In this document: positions 51,956 through 58,731 of the stretch, in pieces | Numbering within the stretch: position 1 is the stretch's first letter | How the letters are laid out: every line of letters starts with the position of its first letter | Source: Streptomyces luteolus | GTDB taxonomy: Bacteria; Actinomycetota; Actinomycetes; Streptomycetales; Streptomycetaceae | DNA: 64,000 nt | Assembly (NCBI RefSeq): GCF_029968015.1 | Contig: NZ_JASCIS010000013.1 | Location: 1 to 64,000, forward strand | Direction: 5' to 3' | Notes under the pieces: model-generated | Seen by the model: the letters and a program-made list of their open reading frames with translations, nothing else | Told to the model about the DNA's origin: nothing | Database searches by the model: none | Translations under genes and position numbers: made by a program

Positions 51956-53040
51956 ACCCGAGGGGGAACAACCCCTTTCCCTCCCTGGAGATGACGGAAC
52001 GTGCCCTCGGGCTACGGGCGCGGGAGCGGCTGAGCACCAACGAGAACGAGTTCGGCCCCGCGCCCGAGGTGCTGCGGGCGGTGTCCGACGCCGCGGGCGA
52101 GGCGCACCGCTACCCCGACTGCGATCACCGGGTACTGCGCGAGGAGCTGGCATCGCGGCTGCGGACCGAGCCGGACAGCATCCTGGTCGGCTCCGGAGTG
52201 GACGGGCTTCTCGGTGCCACGGCCCGCACCTTCCTCGGCCCCGACCGGGCCGCGGTGACCAGCGAGGCGACCTACCCCACGTTCGGCTACTTCGCGCGGG
52301 CCCAGGGAGCGGATCTCCGGCTTGTGCCCTACAGGTCGGGGCGGGTCGACCTCGGCGCTCTGGCACGCGCGGCCCACGAGACCCGTGCAGCCGTCGTCTA
52401 CCTCGCCGACCCCGACAACCCGACCGGCAGCTCTCACGGGGCGGCAGCCGTACTCGATCTGGCGGACGCCCTGCCCGCGCACACGGTGCTGGTGGTCGAC
52501 GGGGCCTACGCCGAGTACCAGAACGCGTCCTGCCGGCTGACCGCCGGCCAGGTGACGGCCCGTCGGATCCTGTGGCTGAGGACCTTCTCCAAGGCCTACG
52601 CGCTGGCCGGGCTGCGGATCGGGTACGCGGTCGGTGCGCCCGAGTTGCTCGGCACGCTGGCCCGCGGCGCCGAGCACTACGTCGTGGGCCGGGTGTCCGA
52701 GGCGGCGGCCCTCGCCGCGCTCGATGCGGCGGCACACCTTTCCCACGTCATCGAGGAGACCACCGTCGGGCGGGCGCACTACACGGCGGCCCTGAGCCGG
52801 CTCGGCATGACCGTGCTCCCCGGAACAACCAACTTCGTCACCGCCCGACTGCCCGAGGCGGCCACGGCCCGCCACCTCACCGACGCCCTGGCCCGGCACG
52901 GGATCTTCGTACGGAGCCTGACCGCCCCCGGCATGACCGACTGCCTGCGCATCAGCATCGGGCCCGCCACCCAGCGCGCGGTGGTCCTGGCCGCCATCGA
53001 GCGGGCTCTCGACCACCGCACCGCCGTGACCACCTCGTAG
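51952..53040 (+). CDS. HisC-like fold-I PLP enzyme (aminotransferase family)
   Basis: A 362-residue protein. ERLSTNENEFGPAPEVL opens like histidinol-phosphate aminotransferase; DPDNPTGSSHG and VVDGAYAEYQ position the cofactor; PLP lysine in WLRTFSKAYALAGLRIGYAVG. In this context it could transaminate the ketoacid from MtnD to methionine. Alternatively it may use SAM as a C3 donor with release of MTA, as some fold-I enzymes do (ACC synthase, CqsA, SbzP). Histidine synthesis is less likely. ATG overlaps the oxidase stop. Confidence 0.8.
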   Translation: MNPRGNNPFPSLEMTERALGLRARERLSTNENEFGPAPEVLRAVSDAAGEAHRYPDCDHRVLREELASRLRTEPDSILVGSGVDGLLGATARTFLGPDRAAVTSEATYPTFGYFARAQGADLRLVPYRSGRVDLGALARAAHETRAAVVYLADPDNPTGSSHGAAAVLDLADALPAHTVLVVDGAYAEYQNASCRLTAGQVTARRILWLRTFSKAYALAGLRIGYAVGAPELLGTLARGAEHYVVGRVSEAAALAALDAAAHLSHVIEETTVGRAHYTAALSRLGMTVLPGTTNFVTARLPEAATARHLTDALARHGIFVRSLTAPGMTDCLRISIGPATQRAVVLAAIERALDHRTAVTTS

Positions 53041-53089
53041 CCGGACATCCGGCACCCGCGTCCTCCGTTCCCTCCCTGAAGGAGCCTCC

Positions 53090-54325
53090 ATGCCTGCGTC
53101 CTCCATGCCGGCGTCCTCCACGCCGGCGTCCTCCCCCGAGCTGTCAGCGGTGCAGATCGCCGAGTCGGTGTGCCCCGGCCACCCGGACAAGGTCGCCGAC
53201 CAGGTGTCGGACAGTGTCCTCGACGCGTTCCTCACCGCCGACCCCTTCGCCCGGGTCAACTGCGAAGTCCTGGTGACCCGGGGCGCCTTGGTCGTCACCG
53301 GACAGATCACCTCCACCGCGGACGTGGACGTCGAAGCGACGGTCCGTACGGTTCTGGCGGACGTCGGCTACCACGACTTCTCACGGCACGGCCTGACCGC
53401 GGACACCAGCGAGGTACGGCTGCTCCTCGACCGCCAGTCACCGGAGATCGCCCACCGTGTGGACCTCGGCGGCGCCGGTGACTCGGGCATCGTCTACGGC
53501 TACGCCACCGACGAGACCCCTGAACGTATGCCGCTCAGCTGCGTCCTCGCCCACGACATCGCGCGCCGTGTCGCCACCACACGCGACGACGACGGCGCCC
53601 GGCTCCTTGGCCCGGACGGCAAGGTCCAGGTCCAGCTGACCGGTGGACCGGCGGCCGGCGAAGAAGGGGAGCCACGGGCCGTGGTCGTGGTCTCGGCGCA
53701 GCACTCGCGGGAGCTCTCTCTCGGCGATCTGGCGGAGACCGTGACCGGAAAACTCGTCACCCCCGCCCTGCGGGAACGCGGCGTCACACCGGCCCAGGTC
53801 TACGTCAACCCGGCGGGCACCTTCGTGGTGGGCGGTCCGTCCGCCGATGCCGGACTGACCGGCCGCAAACTCATGGTGGACTCCTACGGTGGTCTGGTGC
53901 GCCACGGAGGCGGCTGCTGTTCGGGCAAGGACGCCACCAAGGTCGACCGGTCCGGCGCCTACGCCGCCCGGTACCTGGCGGCGAACCTGGTCGCGGCCGG
54001 GCTGGCCCGCCGGTGCAGGGTCGGACTGGCCTATGCCATCGGGCACCCGACGCCCGTCTGGATCGACGTGGACTTCCTGGGAACGGGAACGGGAACGGGA
54101 ACGGGAACGGGAACGGGAACGGTGAGCGGCGACAGCGTCGCGCGGGCCCTGCCCGAGCTCGTGGATCTGCGCGTGGAGGCTGTGATCGAACGCCTGGAGC
54201 TACGTGCGACGAGGTTCCTGCCGACCGCCACCTATGGGCACTACGGCCGCCCCGACCAGGACTTCAGCTGGGACCGCACCGGGCTGGCCGACGACGTACG
54301 AGGCCGTTTCGGAGACGCTTCCTGA
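53090..54325 (+). CDS. metK: S-adenosylmethionine synthetase, divergent paralogue
   Basis: A 411-residue protein. VCPGHPDKVADQVSDSVLDA (ATP/Mg site), GAGDSGIVYGYATDETPE and SYGGLVRHGGGCCSGKDATK (P-loop-like) identify MetK. It differs from the usual housekeeping protein in that P-loop (GGGCCSGKDAT in place of the common GGGAFSGKDPT), in an N-terminal PASS repeat and in a seven-unit Gly-Thr stretch near residue 335. It makes SAM from methionine and ATP and closes the salvage cycle encoded around it. Confidence 0.88.
   Translation: MPASSMPASSTPASSPELSAVQIAESVCPGHPDKVADQVSDSVLDAFLTADPFARVNCEVLVTRGALVVTGQITSTADVDVEATVRTVLADVGYHDFSRHGLTADTSEVRLLLDRQSPEIAHRVDLGGAGDSGIVYGYATDETPERMPLSCVLAHDIARRVATTRDDDGARLLGPDGKVQVQLTGGPAAGEEGEPRAVVVVSAQHSRELSLGDLAETVTGKLVTPALRERGVTPAQVYVNPAGTFVVGGPSADAGLTGRKLMVDSYGGLVRHGGGCCSGKDATKVDRSGAYAARYLAANLVAAGLARRCRVGLAYAIGHPTPVWIDVDFLGTGTGTGTGTGTGTVSGDSVARALPELVDLRVEAVIERLELRATRFLPTATYGHYGRPDQDFSWDRTGLADDVRGRFGDAS
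53091..53135 (+). repeat. 15-bp tandem repeat at the start of metK
   Basis: Three units of (T/C)GCC(T/G)GCGTCCTCC plus one base, coding for the PASS repeats directly after the start codon. Confidence 0.8.
54079..54120 (+). repeat. Seven perfect GGGAAC hexamers inside metK
   Basis: A (GGGAAC)7 microsatellite, in frame, coding for alternating Gly and Thr. It lies between the conserved segments PTPVWIDVDF and SVARALPELVDLR, so it falls in a loop. Confidence 0.9.
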
Positions 54326-54434
54326 AACAGCGCCGCCCGTTCGCGTCATCCCCTCGTCGATCCGTACCGCAGTCGGGTGTATGTACGCGTACGCCCGACT
54401 GCTTCGGGTCCCACCGTGGAAAAATGCGCCCCGC

Positions 54435-54470
54435 GTCGAAGAGCTGGTCGAAGAGCTGGTCGAAGAGCTC
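54435..54470 (+). repeat. 12-bp tandem repeat before the ligase gene
   Basis: GTCGAAGAGCTG three times (last base differs in the third). It lies in the 194-bp gap between metK and the glutamate-cysteine-ligase-like gene, which otherwise shows nothing. Confidence 0.8.
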
Positions 54471-54519
54471 ACGGACTCGGCGCATCCCCTCGCCCTCCTG
54501 AGATCTCAAGGTGTGCCTC

Positions 54520-55890
54520 ATGTCCGTCGCATCCGCATCGCATGTGCTCTCACCGGCCGAACTGCGCAGTGTGTTCGAGCGGGAGAAGCAGGACGAACTG
54601 GTCGGCATCGAGATCGAGTCGGCAGCGCTCGACCCCCGCACCGGGGCATCGATCCCCTACGGGGGTGAGGCGGGCATCGGCGCCTTCCTCGGCCATCTGG
54701 CATCGGAGCCCGGCGTCGAAGCCGTCCACGACTACGGCACCCTCGTCGGCGTCAAGCTGCCCGACGGAGGACACGTCTCCCTGGAGCACGGCGGCGCGGT
54801 GGAGTACTCGTCGGCGCCCGCGCCCTGCGTCGCCGACCTCATGCGGACGACTCGCGCCGCACTGGAATGGCTCGCCACCGCCGCGGACCGGTTCGGGTTC
54901 GCCCTGGTACCGGGCGCCCAGTATCCGTGCACGACGTTCGAGGACGTGCAGTGGATGCCGCACTCCCGCACCTCCCTCATGCGCGACCACTTCGAGAGCC
55001 TGGGCCAGGAAGGAGAGTGGGGCCCGCGGATCATGTCCATGATCGTCTCGACGCAGGTCTCGTTCGACTTCACCTCACCCGCGGACCTCGCCGACAAGCT
55101 CCGCATCCAGGCCGCAGCCTCCACTCCGGCGGCCGCGCTCTTCGTCAACGCACCGCTGCAGGCCGGCAAACCCAGCGGACTGCTCTCCCGCCGCATGCTC
55201 TTCTGGAGCCGCGCCGATCCCGCCCGTACCCGGGTCGTCCCCGTCACGCTGAGGGAGGACTTCACCATCGACCTCTTCATCGAGTGGGCCCTGGGCCTGC
55301 CGATGATCCACCGGGGCATGCCGGACGGAAGCCGGAAGCGGGTGCCCGCGGTGCCGTTCCGCACCCTCCTCGCCGAGGGCTTCGGGGACGGCACCTTCCC
55401 CGGCCTCCAGGACTGGCGCGACCATCTGTCGCAGATCTTCCCCGACGTACGGCTGCGGGACACACTGGAGCTGCGCGCTGTGGACGGGCTGCCCTACGAG
55501 GCGCTCGACGCCGTCCCCGCCTTCTGGACCGGGCTCACCTACGACCCCCCGACCCGGGCGGCGGCGTGGGAACTGCTCCGGCACATCAACGGAGAACAGC
55601 ACCTCGAAGCCCTCGCCGACATCGCCCACCGCGGCATGCGCGCGGACCTCGCCGGGCATCCCGTACGCGAGCTGGCGGCCGAACTGCTACGGCTGAGTGA
55701 GGCAGGGCTCCGGGCACGGGTCGACGCGGGCCTTGAGCGTGCCGAGACCGTGTCCTGCCTGGAGCCGCTCAAAGAGGTGGCGCGCACGGGCGAGACCTTC
55801 GCCCACCGGACCCTCACGCAGTGGCACCAGGACCCCGCACACTTCCCCCGCAACTACGTCGCAGCACATCGGATCCCCACCACCGGATGA
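54520..55890 (+). CDS. Glutamate-cysteine ligase family enzyme (EgtA/GCS2-like)
   Basis: A 456-residue protein; ATG 54520 with AAGG upstream (GTG 54511 possible). ELVGIEIESAALD, LEHGGAVEYSSAP, FALVPGAQYPCTTFEDVQWM, MSMIVSTQVSFDF and GLPMIHRGMPDG match the actinobacterial gamma-glutamyl ligase family that includes EgtA of ergothioneine synthesis. It would join the gamma-carboxyl of glutamate to an amine using ATP. As last gene of the operon it may cap the pathway's amino acid, as BesA does in the beta-ethynylserine pathway. Confidence 0.82.
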   Translation: MSVASASHVLSPAELRSVFEREKQDELVGIEIESAALDPRTGASIPYGGEAGIGAFLGHLASEPGVEAVHDYGTLVGVKLPDGGHVSLEHGGAVEYSSAPAPCVADLMRTTRAALEWLATAADRFGFALVPGAQYPCTTFEDVQWMPHSRTSLMRDHFESLGQEGEWGPRIMSMIVSTQVSFDFTSPADLADKLRIQAAASTPAAALFVNAPLQAGKPSGLLSRRMLFWSRADPARTRVVPVTLREDFTIDLFIEWALGLPMIHRGMPDGSRKRVPAVPFRTLLAEGFGDGTFPGLQDWRDHLSQIFPDVRLRDTLELRAVDGLPYEALDAVPAFWTGLTYDPPTRAAAWELLRHINGEQHLEALADIAHRGMRADLAGHPVRELAAELLRLSEAGLRARVDAGLERAETVSCLEPLKEVARTGETFAHRTLTQWHQDPAHFPRNYVAAHRIPTTG

Positions 55891-55965
55891 CGAGGTCGCG
55901 CCGCCACCAGAGAGGGGGGCGGCCACCGCACCCGGTACCGCGCTCCCCGACCCCTGCTCTGCCCA

Positions 55966-56149
55966 GGCCGTCTCCTTCGGATCTTGCCGGGGTCGCGGGG
56001 CTTGGCACGCACATCTGCGGCGTTGTCGTCGGTTGCCAACGCTCCGCGTTGTCGCCCTCCTCCGCCTTGCAGCTGCACGCACCAAGCCCCGCTCGGCTCG
56101 ACGGATCGTGAACGCCGACCGGATCCGGCCTGATCCGAAGGAAACGGCC
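55966..56149. repeat. 184-bp MITE-like element with 18-bp terminal inverted repeats
   Basis: Ends GGCCGTCTCCTTCGGATC (55966-55983) and GATCCGAAGGAAACGGCC (56132-56149) match at 17 of 18 positions. Inside, GGGGCTTGG (55997-56005) pairs with CCAAGCCCC (56082-56090). No coding potential. It fills the gap between convergent genes, so it could be a mobile miniature element or a large structured terminator. Confidence 0.65.
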
Positions 56150-56156
56150 CAGCGGA

Positions 56157-56501
56157 TCAGTGCCGCGGCACCAGCCCCCGCACCACCTCCACCCGCTCCG
56201 CCGCCACCAGGCAGTCGACGGCGGAGCGGCCGCCCGCGTCTGCCGTGAAAGCGACCAGTACGCCCGGCTGTCCGCCGAACTGCCAGACCACCTCGGCCAG
56301 TTCGGTGTCCGTAGGGGAGCGGAACACCGGGTCCTGGAAAGCCGTCGGGCAGCGCACGAACAGTGGGTCGTGGAAGATCAGCTCCAGGCCGTGGTGATAC
56401 GTGAGGTCGCTGTCGGCGGCCAGGCGGAACCGGCCCGCGTCCCAGCCGAGTACCTCCCAGTCCCACCAGGAACCCTCCGGCAACCGGAACGCCCCCGTCA
56501 C
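56157..56501 (-). CDS. Hypothetical protein, 114 residues
   Basis: Starts with GTG at 56501, overlapping the GNAT stop (GTGA), so it is translated with it. Reads as a compact soluble protein: FRLPEGSWWDWEVLGWDAGR, LTYHHGLELIFHDPLFVRCP, VWQFGGQPGVLVAFTADAG. No recognised family. Function unknown. Confidence 0.65.
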   Translation of the reverse strand: MTGAFRLPEGSWWDWEVLGWDAGRFRLAADSDLTYHHGLELIFHDPLFVRCPTAFQDPVFRSPTDTELAEVVWQFGGQPGVLVAFTADAGGRSAVDCLVAAERVEVVRGLVPRH

Positions 56502-56986
56502 GCCCCGCCTCCCTCCGGCAGGAGCAGCCGCATCGCCGGTTCCGGCATCCTGCGGAAGCCCAGGGACGCGTAGAGCTGTTCCGCCTCGGGGGACGAGGTC
56601 AGGTCGATCTTGCGGATGCCGCGTTCGCGGTACCAGCCGAGGAGGGCCTCCATGCAGGACCGGGAGTGGCCTCTGCGGCGCTGGGACGGGTTGGTGCAGA
56701 CGTTGAAGACGTAGCCGATCCGGCCGTTGGGGTTCTCCGGGGAGCCGAGGCGGTTTTCGATCGTGCCGGTCGCGCAGGCGGCGAGGCGGTCGGGGCGTGC
56801 CGGGTCGTCGACGACCGTGGCCATCAGGTCGCCGTCCGGATCCGCGAGGGCCGTGCGCAATCGCCGTACGGACAGCTGCCGCCAGCCCGCGTGGTCGTCG
56901 CTCGGGCGGAGCGAGTCCAGCATGATCCTGCGGAGCCTGACCAGCTCCTCCGCGTCCCGCGGTGTGGCACGGCGTGTGTCGCTCAT
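56498..56986 (-). CDS. GNAT-family N-acetyltransferase
   Basis: A 162-residue protein. Acetyl-CoA loop in NVCTNPSQRRRGHSRSCMEALLGWY (R/Q-x-x-G-x-G/S type), followed by KIDLTSSPEAEQLYASLGFRRMP, the typical C-terminal GNAT motif. Substrate unknown. Upstream gene of a two-gene overlapping unit. Confidence 0.88.
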   Translation of the reverse strand: MSDTRRATPRDAEELVRLRRIMLDSLRPSDDHAGWRQLSVRRLRTALADPDGDLMATVVDDPARPDRLAACATGTIENRLGSPENPNGRIGYVFNVCTNPSQRRRGHSRSCMEALLGWYRERGIRKIDLTSSPEAEQLYASLGFRRMPEPAMRLLLPEGGGA

Positions 56987-57030
56987 GGCCGGAGGCTAGC
57001 GAGGACACCCGGTGCTTCTCCTCCCGTTTT

Positions 57031-57062
57031 CGCTTGCTTGGAGTGCGCTCCAAGGTTCTAGC
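57031..57062 (+). promoter_or_regulatory. MerR-type operator and promoter
   Basis: Palindrome CTTGGAG-TGCG-CTCCAAG (57037-57054) lies between TTGCTT (57034-57039) and TTCTAG (57056-57061) with a spacer of about 16 bp. It directly precedes the merR gene whose ATG is at 57071, so the mRNA leader would be only a few bases long. Confidence 0.6.
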
Positions 57063-57070
57063 GTGGGGGC

Positions 57071-57538
57071 ATGACGGTGATGGAGAGCAGTCCCCCGATC
57101 CCCGAAGACACGGTCGAGCGGTGTGCCGGGGCGGACCCCGGCCATCCGCGGCCGGACGGACAGGACCGGTACACGATCAGCGAGGTCGCGGCCCACACGG
57201 GGCTCAGCGCGCACACCCTGCGCTGGTACGAGCGGATCGGCCTGATGCCGCACGTGGACCGGTCGCACACGGGCCAACGACGGTTCACCAACCGGGACCT
57301 GGACTGGCTCTCCCTCGTCGGAAAACTGCGCCTCACCGGCATGCCGGTCGCGGACATGGTCCGCTACGCCGAGCTGGTGCGGCAGGGCGAGCACACCTTC
57401 GAGGAGCGGCAGGAGCTCCTGGAGCAGACACGGCACGACGTCCTCGGGCGCATCGCCGAACTCCAGGGCACCCTCGCCGTACTCAACTACAAGATCGACT
57501 TTTACGCGGGCGCCCGGCGGGCGCCGGAGAGGGCTTGA
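57071..57538 (+). CDS. MerR-family transcriptional regulator
   Basis: A 155-residue protein with an unusual 35-residue N-terminal extension. MerR winged helix: YTISEVAAHTGLSAHTLRWYE, RIGLMPHVDRSHTGQRRFTN. Then a coiled-coil helix (EERQELLEQTRHDVLGRIAEL) and a short effector tail without metal-binding Cys. Autoregulation through the palindromic operator upstream is likely, with the aldo/keto reductase five bases downstream as its target. Confidence 0.9.
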   Translation: MTVMESSPPIPEDTVERCAGADPGHPRPDGQDRYTISEVAAHTGLSAHTLRWYERIGLMPHVDRSHTGQRRFTNRDLDWLSLVGKLRLTGMPVADMVRYAELVRQGEHTFEERQELLEQTRHDVLGRIAELQGTLAVLNYKIDFYAGARRAPERA

Positions 57539-57543
57539 GCCTG

Positions 57544-58572
57544 ATGAGCACGGAGCACGGCACGGAGAAGATCCCCACCACCCGACTCGGCACCGGCGGC
57601 CCCGAGGTGGGCGTCCAGGGCCTCGGCTGCATGGGGATGAGCTTCGGGTACGGGCCGACGGACGGGGACGAGGCGCGGGCCACCCTGGAGCGGGCCCTGG
57701 AGCTCGGCGTCACGCTGTACGACACGGCGGACATGTACGGGTGGGGCGAGAACGAGAAGTTCATCGCGCCGTTCGTGCGGGCGAACCGGGACGAGATCGT
57801 CCTCGCCACCAAGTTCGGCATCGTCCTCGACAAGGACGACCCGGCCAAGCGCGGCGTCAACAACGACCCGGCGTACATCCGCAGTTGTGTCGAGGGCAGC
57901 CTGCGGCGCCTGGGCGTCGACGTCATCGACCTCTACTACATGCACCGGCGCGACGTGAACGTCCCGATCGAGGAGACCGTCGGCGCGATGGCCGAGCTGG
58001 TCGCCGAGGGCAAGGTCAAGCAGCTGGGCCTCAGCGAGGTCACGGGGCCCGAGCTGCGCGCCGCGCACGCCGTGCACCCGATCGCGGCCGTGCAGTCGGA
58101 GTGGTCGGTGTTCAGCCGGGACGTGGAGGCCGGTGTGGTGCCCGCGGTGAAGGAGCTCGGCGTGACGTTCGTGCCGTACTCGCCGCTCGGCCGCGGCTTT
58201 CTGACCGGTGCGTTCACCAACGCCACCGATGAACTCACCGAAGGCGACAACCGCCGCGCGATGCCCCGCTTCACCGGCGAGAACGCCGCCACCAACGCGG
58301 CGCTGCTCGAACCCGTGCGCAAGCTCGCCGAGACCCGCGGCGCGAGCCTCGGCCAGGTCGCGCTCGCGTGGGTGCAGCAGCGGGCCCAGGTGCACGGCCT
58401 CCCCGTGGTGCCGATCCCGGGCACCCGCAAGCGCGGCCGTATCGAGGAGAACACGGCGGCGACCCGACTGGTCCTGACCGACAGCGAGTTGGAGCTGCTC
58501 GACCCGATCGCCGGGCAGGTCGCCGGCGGCCGCTACGCCGACATGAACTTCACGTCGGCCGGCCGGGAGTAA
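57544..58572 (+). CDS. Aldo/keto reductase
   Basis: A 342-residue TIM-barrel NADPH enzyme. The catalytic tetrad is visible: LYDTADMYGWGENEKF (Asp, Tyr), VLATKFGIVLD (Lys) and YYMHRRDVNVPIEE (His). Cofactor site at VPIPGTRKRGRIEENTAA. Reduces aldehydes or ketones. In one transcript with the MerR gene, which probably senses the substrate or a related electrophile. Confidence 0.93.
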   Translation: MSTEHGTEKIPTTRLGTGGPEVGVQGLGCMGMSFGYGPTDGDEARATLERALELGVTLYDTADMYGWGENEKFIAPFVRANRDEIVLATKFGIVLDKDDPAKRGVNNDPAYIRSCVEGSLRRLGVDVIDLYYMHRRDVNVPIEETVGAMAELVAEGKVKQLGLSEVTGPELRAAHAVHPIAAVQSEWSVFSRDVEAGVVPAVKELGVTFVPYSPLGRGFLTGAFTNATDELTEGDNRRAMPRFTGENAATNAALLEPVRKLAETRGASLGQVALAWVQQRAQVHGLPVVPIPGTRKRGRIEENTAATRLVLTDSELELLDPIAGQVAGGRYADMNFTSAGRE

Positions 58573-58578
58573 CCGCTC

Positions 58579-58620
58579 CCGTACGGGCCGGGCGACCCGA
58601 CACCCGCCCGGCCCGTACGG
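58579..58620 (+). terminator. Strong terminator after the aldo/keto reductase
   Basis: Perfect 16-bp stem: CCGTACGGGCCGGGCG (58579-58594) and CGCCCGGCCCGTACGG (58605-58620), 10-base loop. Three GCCCGTACGGACAG-type copies follow within 70 bp. Confidence 0.85.
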
Positions 58621-58731
58621 ACAGTGCCTCTCAGCTCAGCCCGTACGGACAGGCCTCACGCCCGGCCCGTACGGACAGGCCCCTCACGCCTGATGCCCCG
58701 CACGCCTCATGCCCCGCACGCCTCAGGCCCC

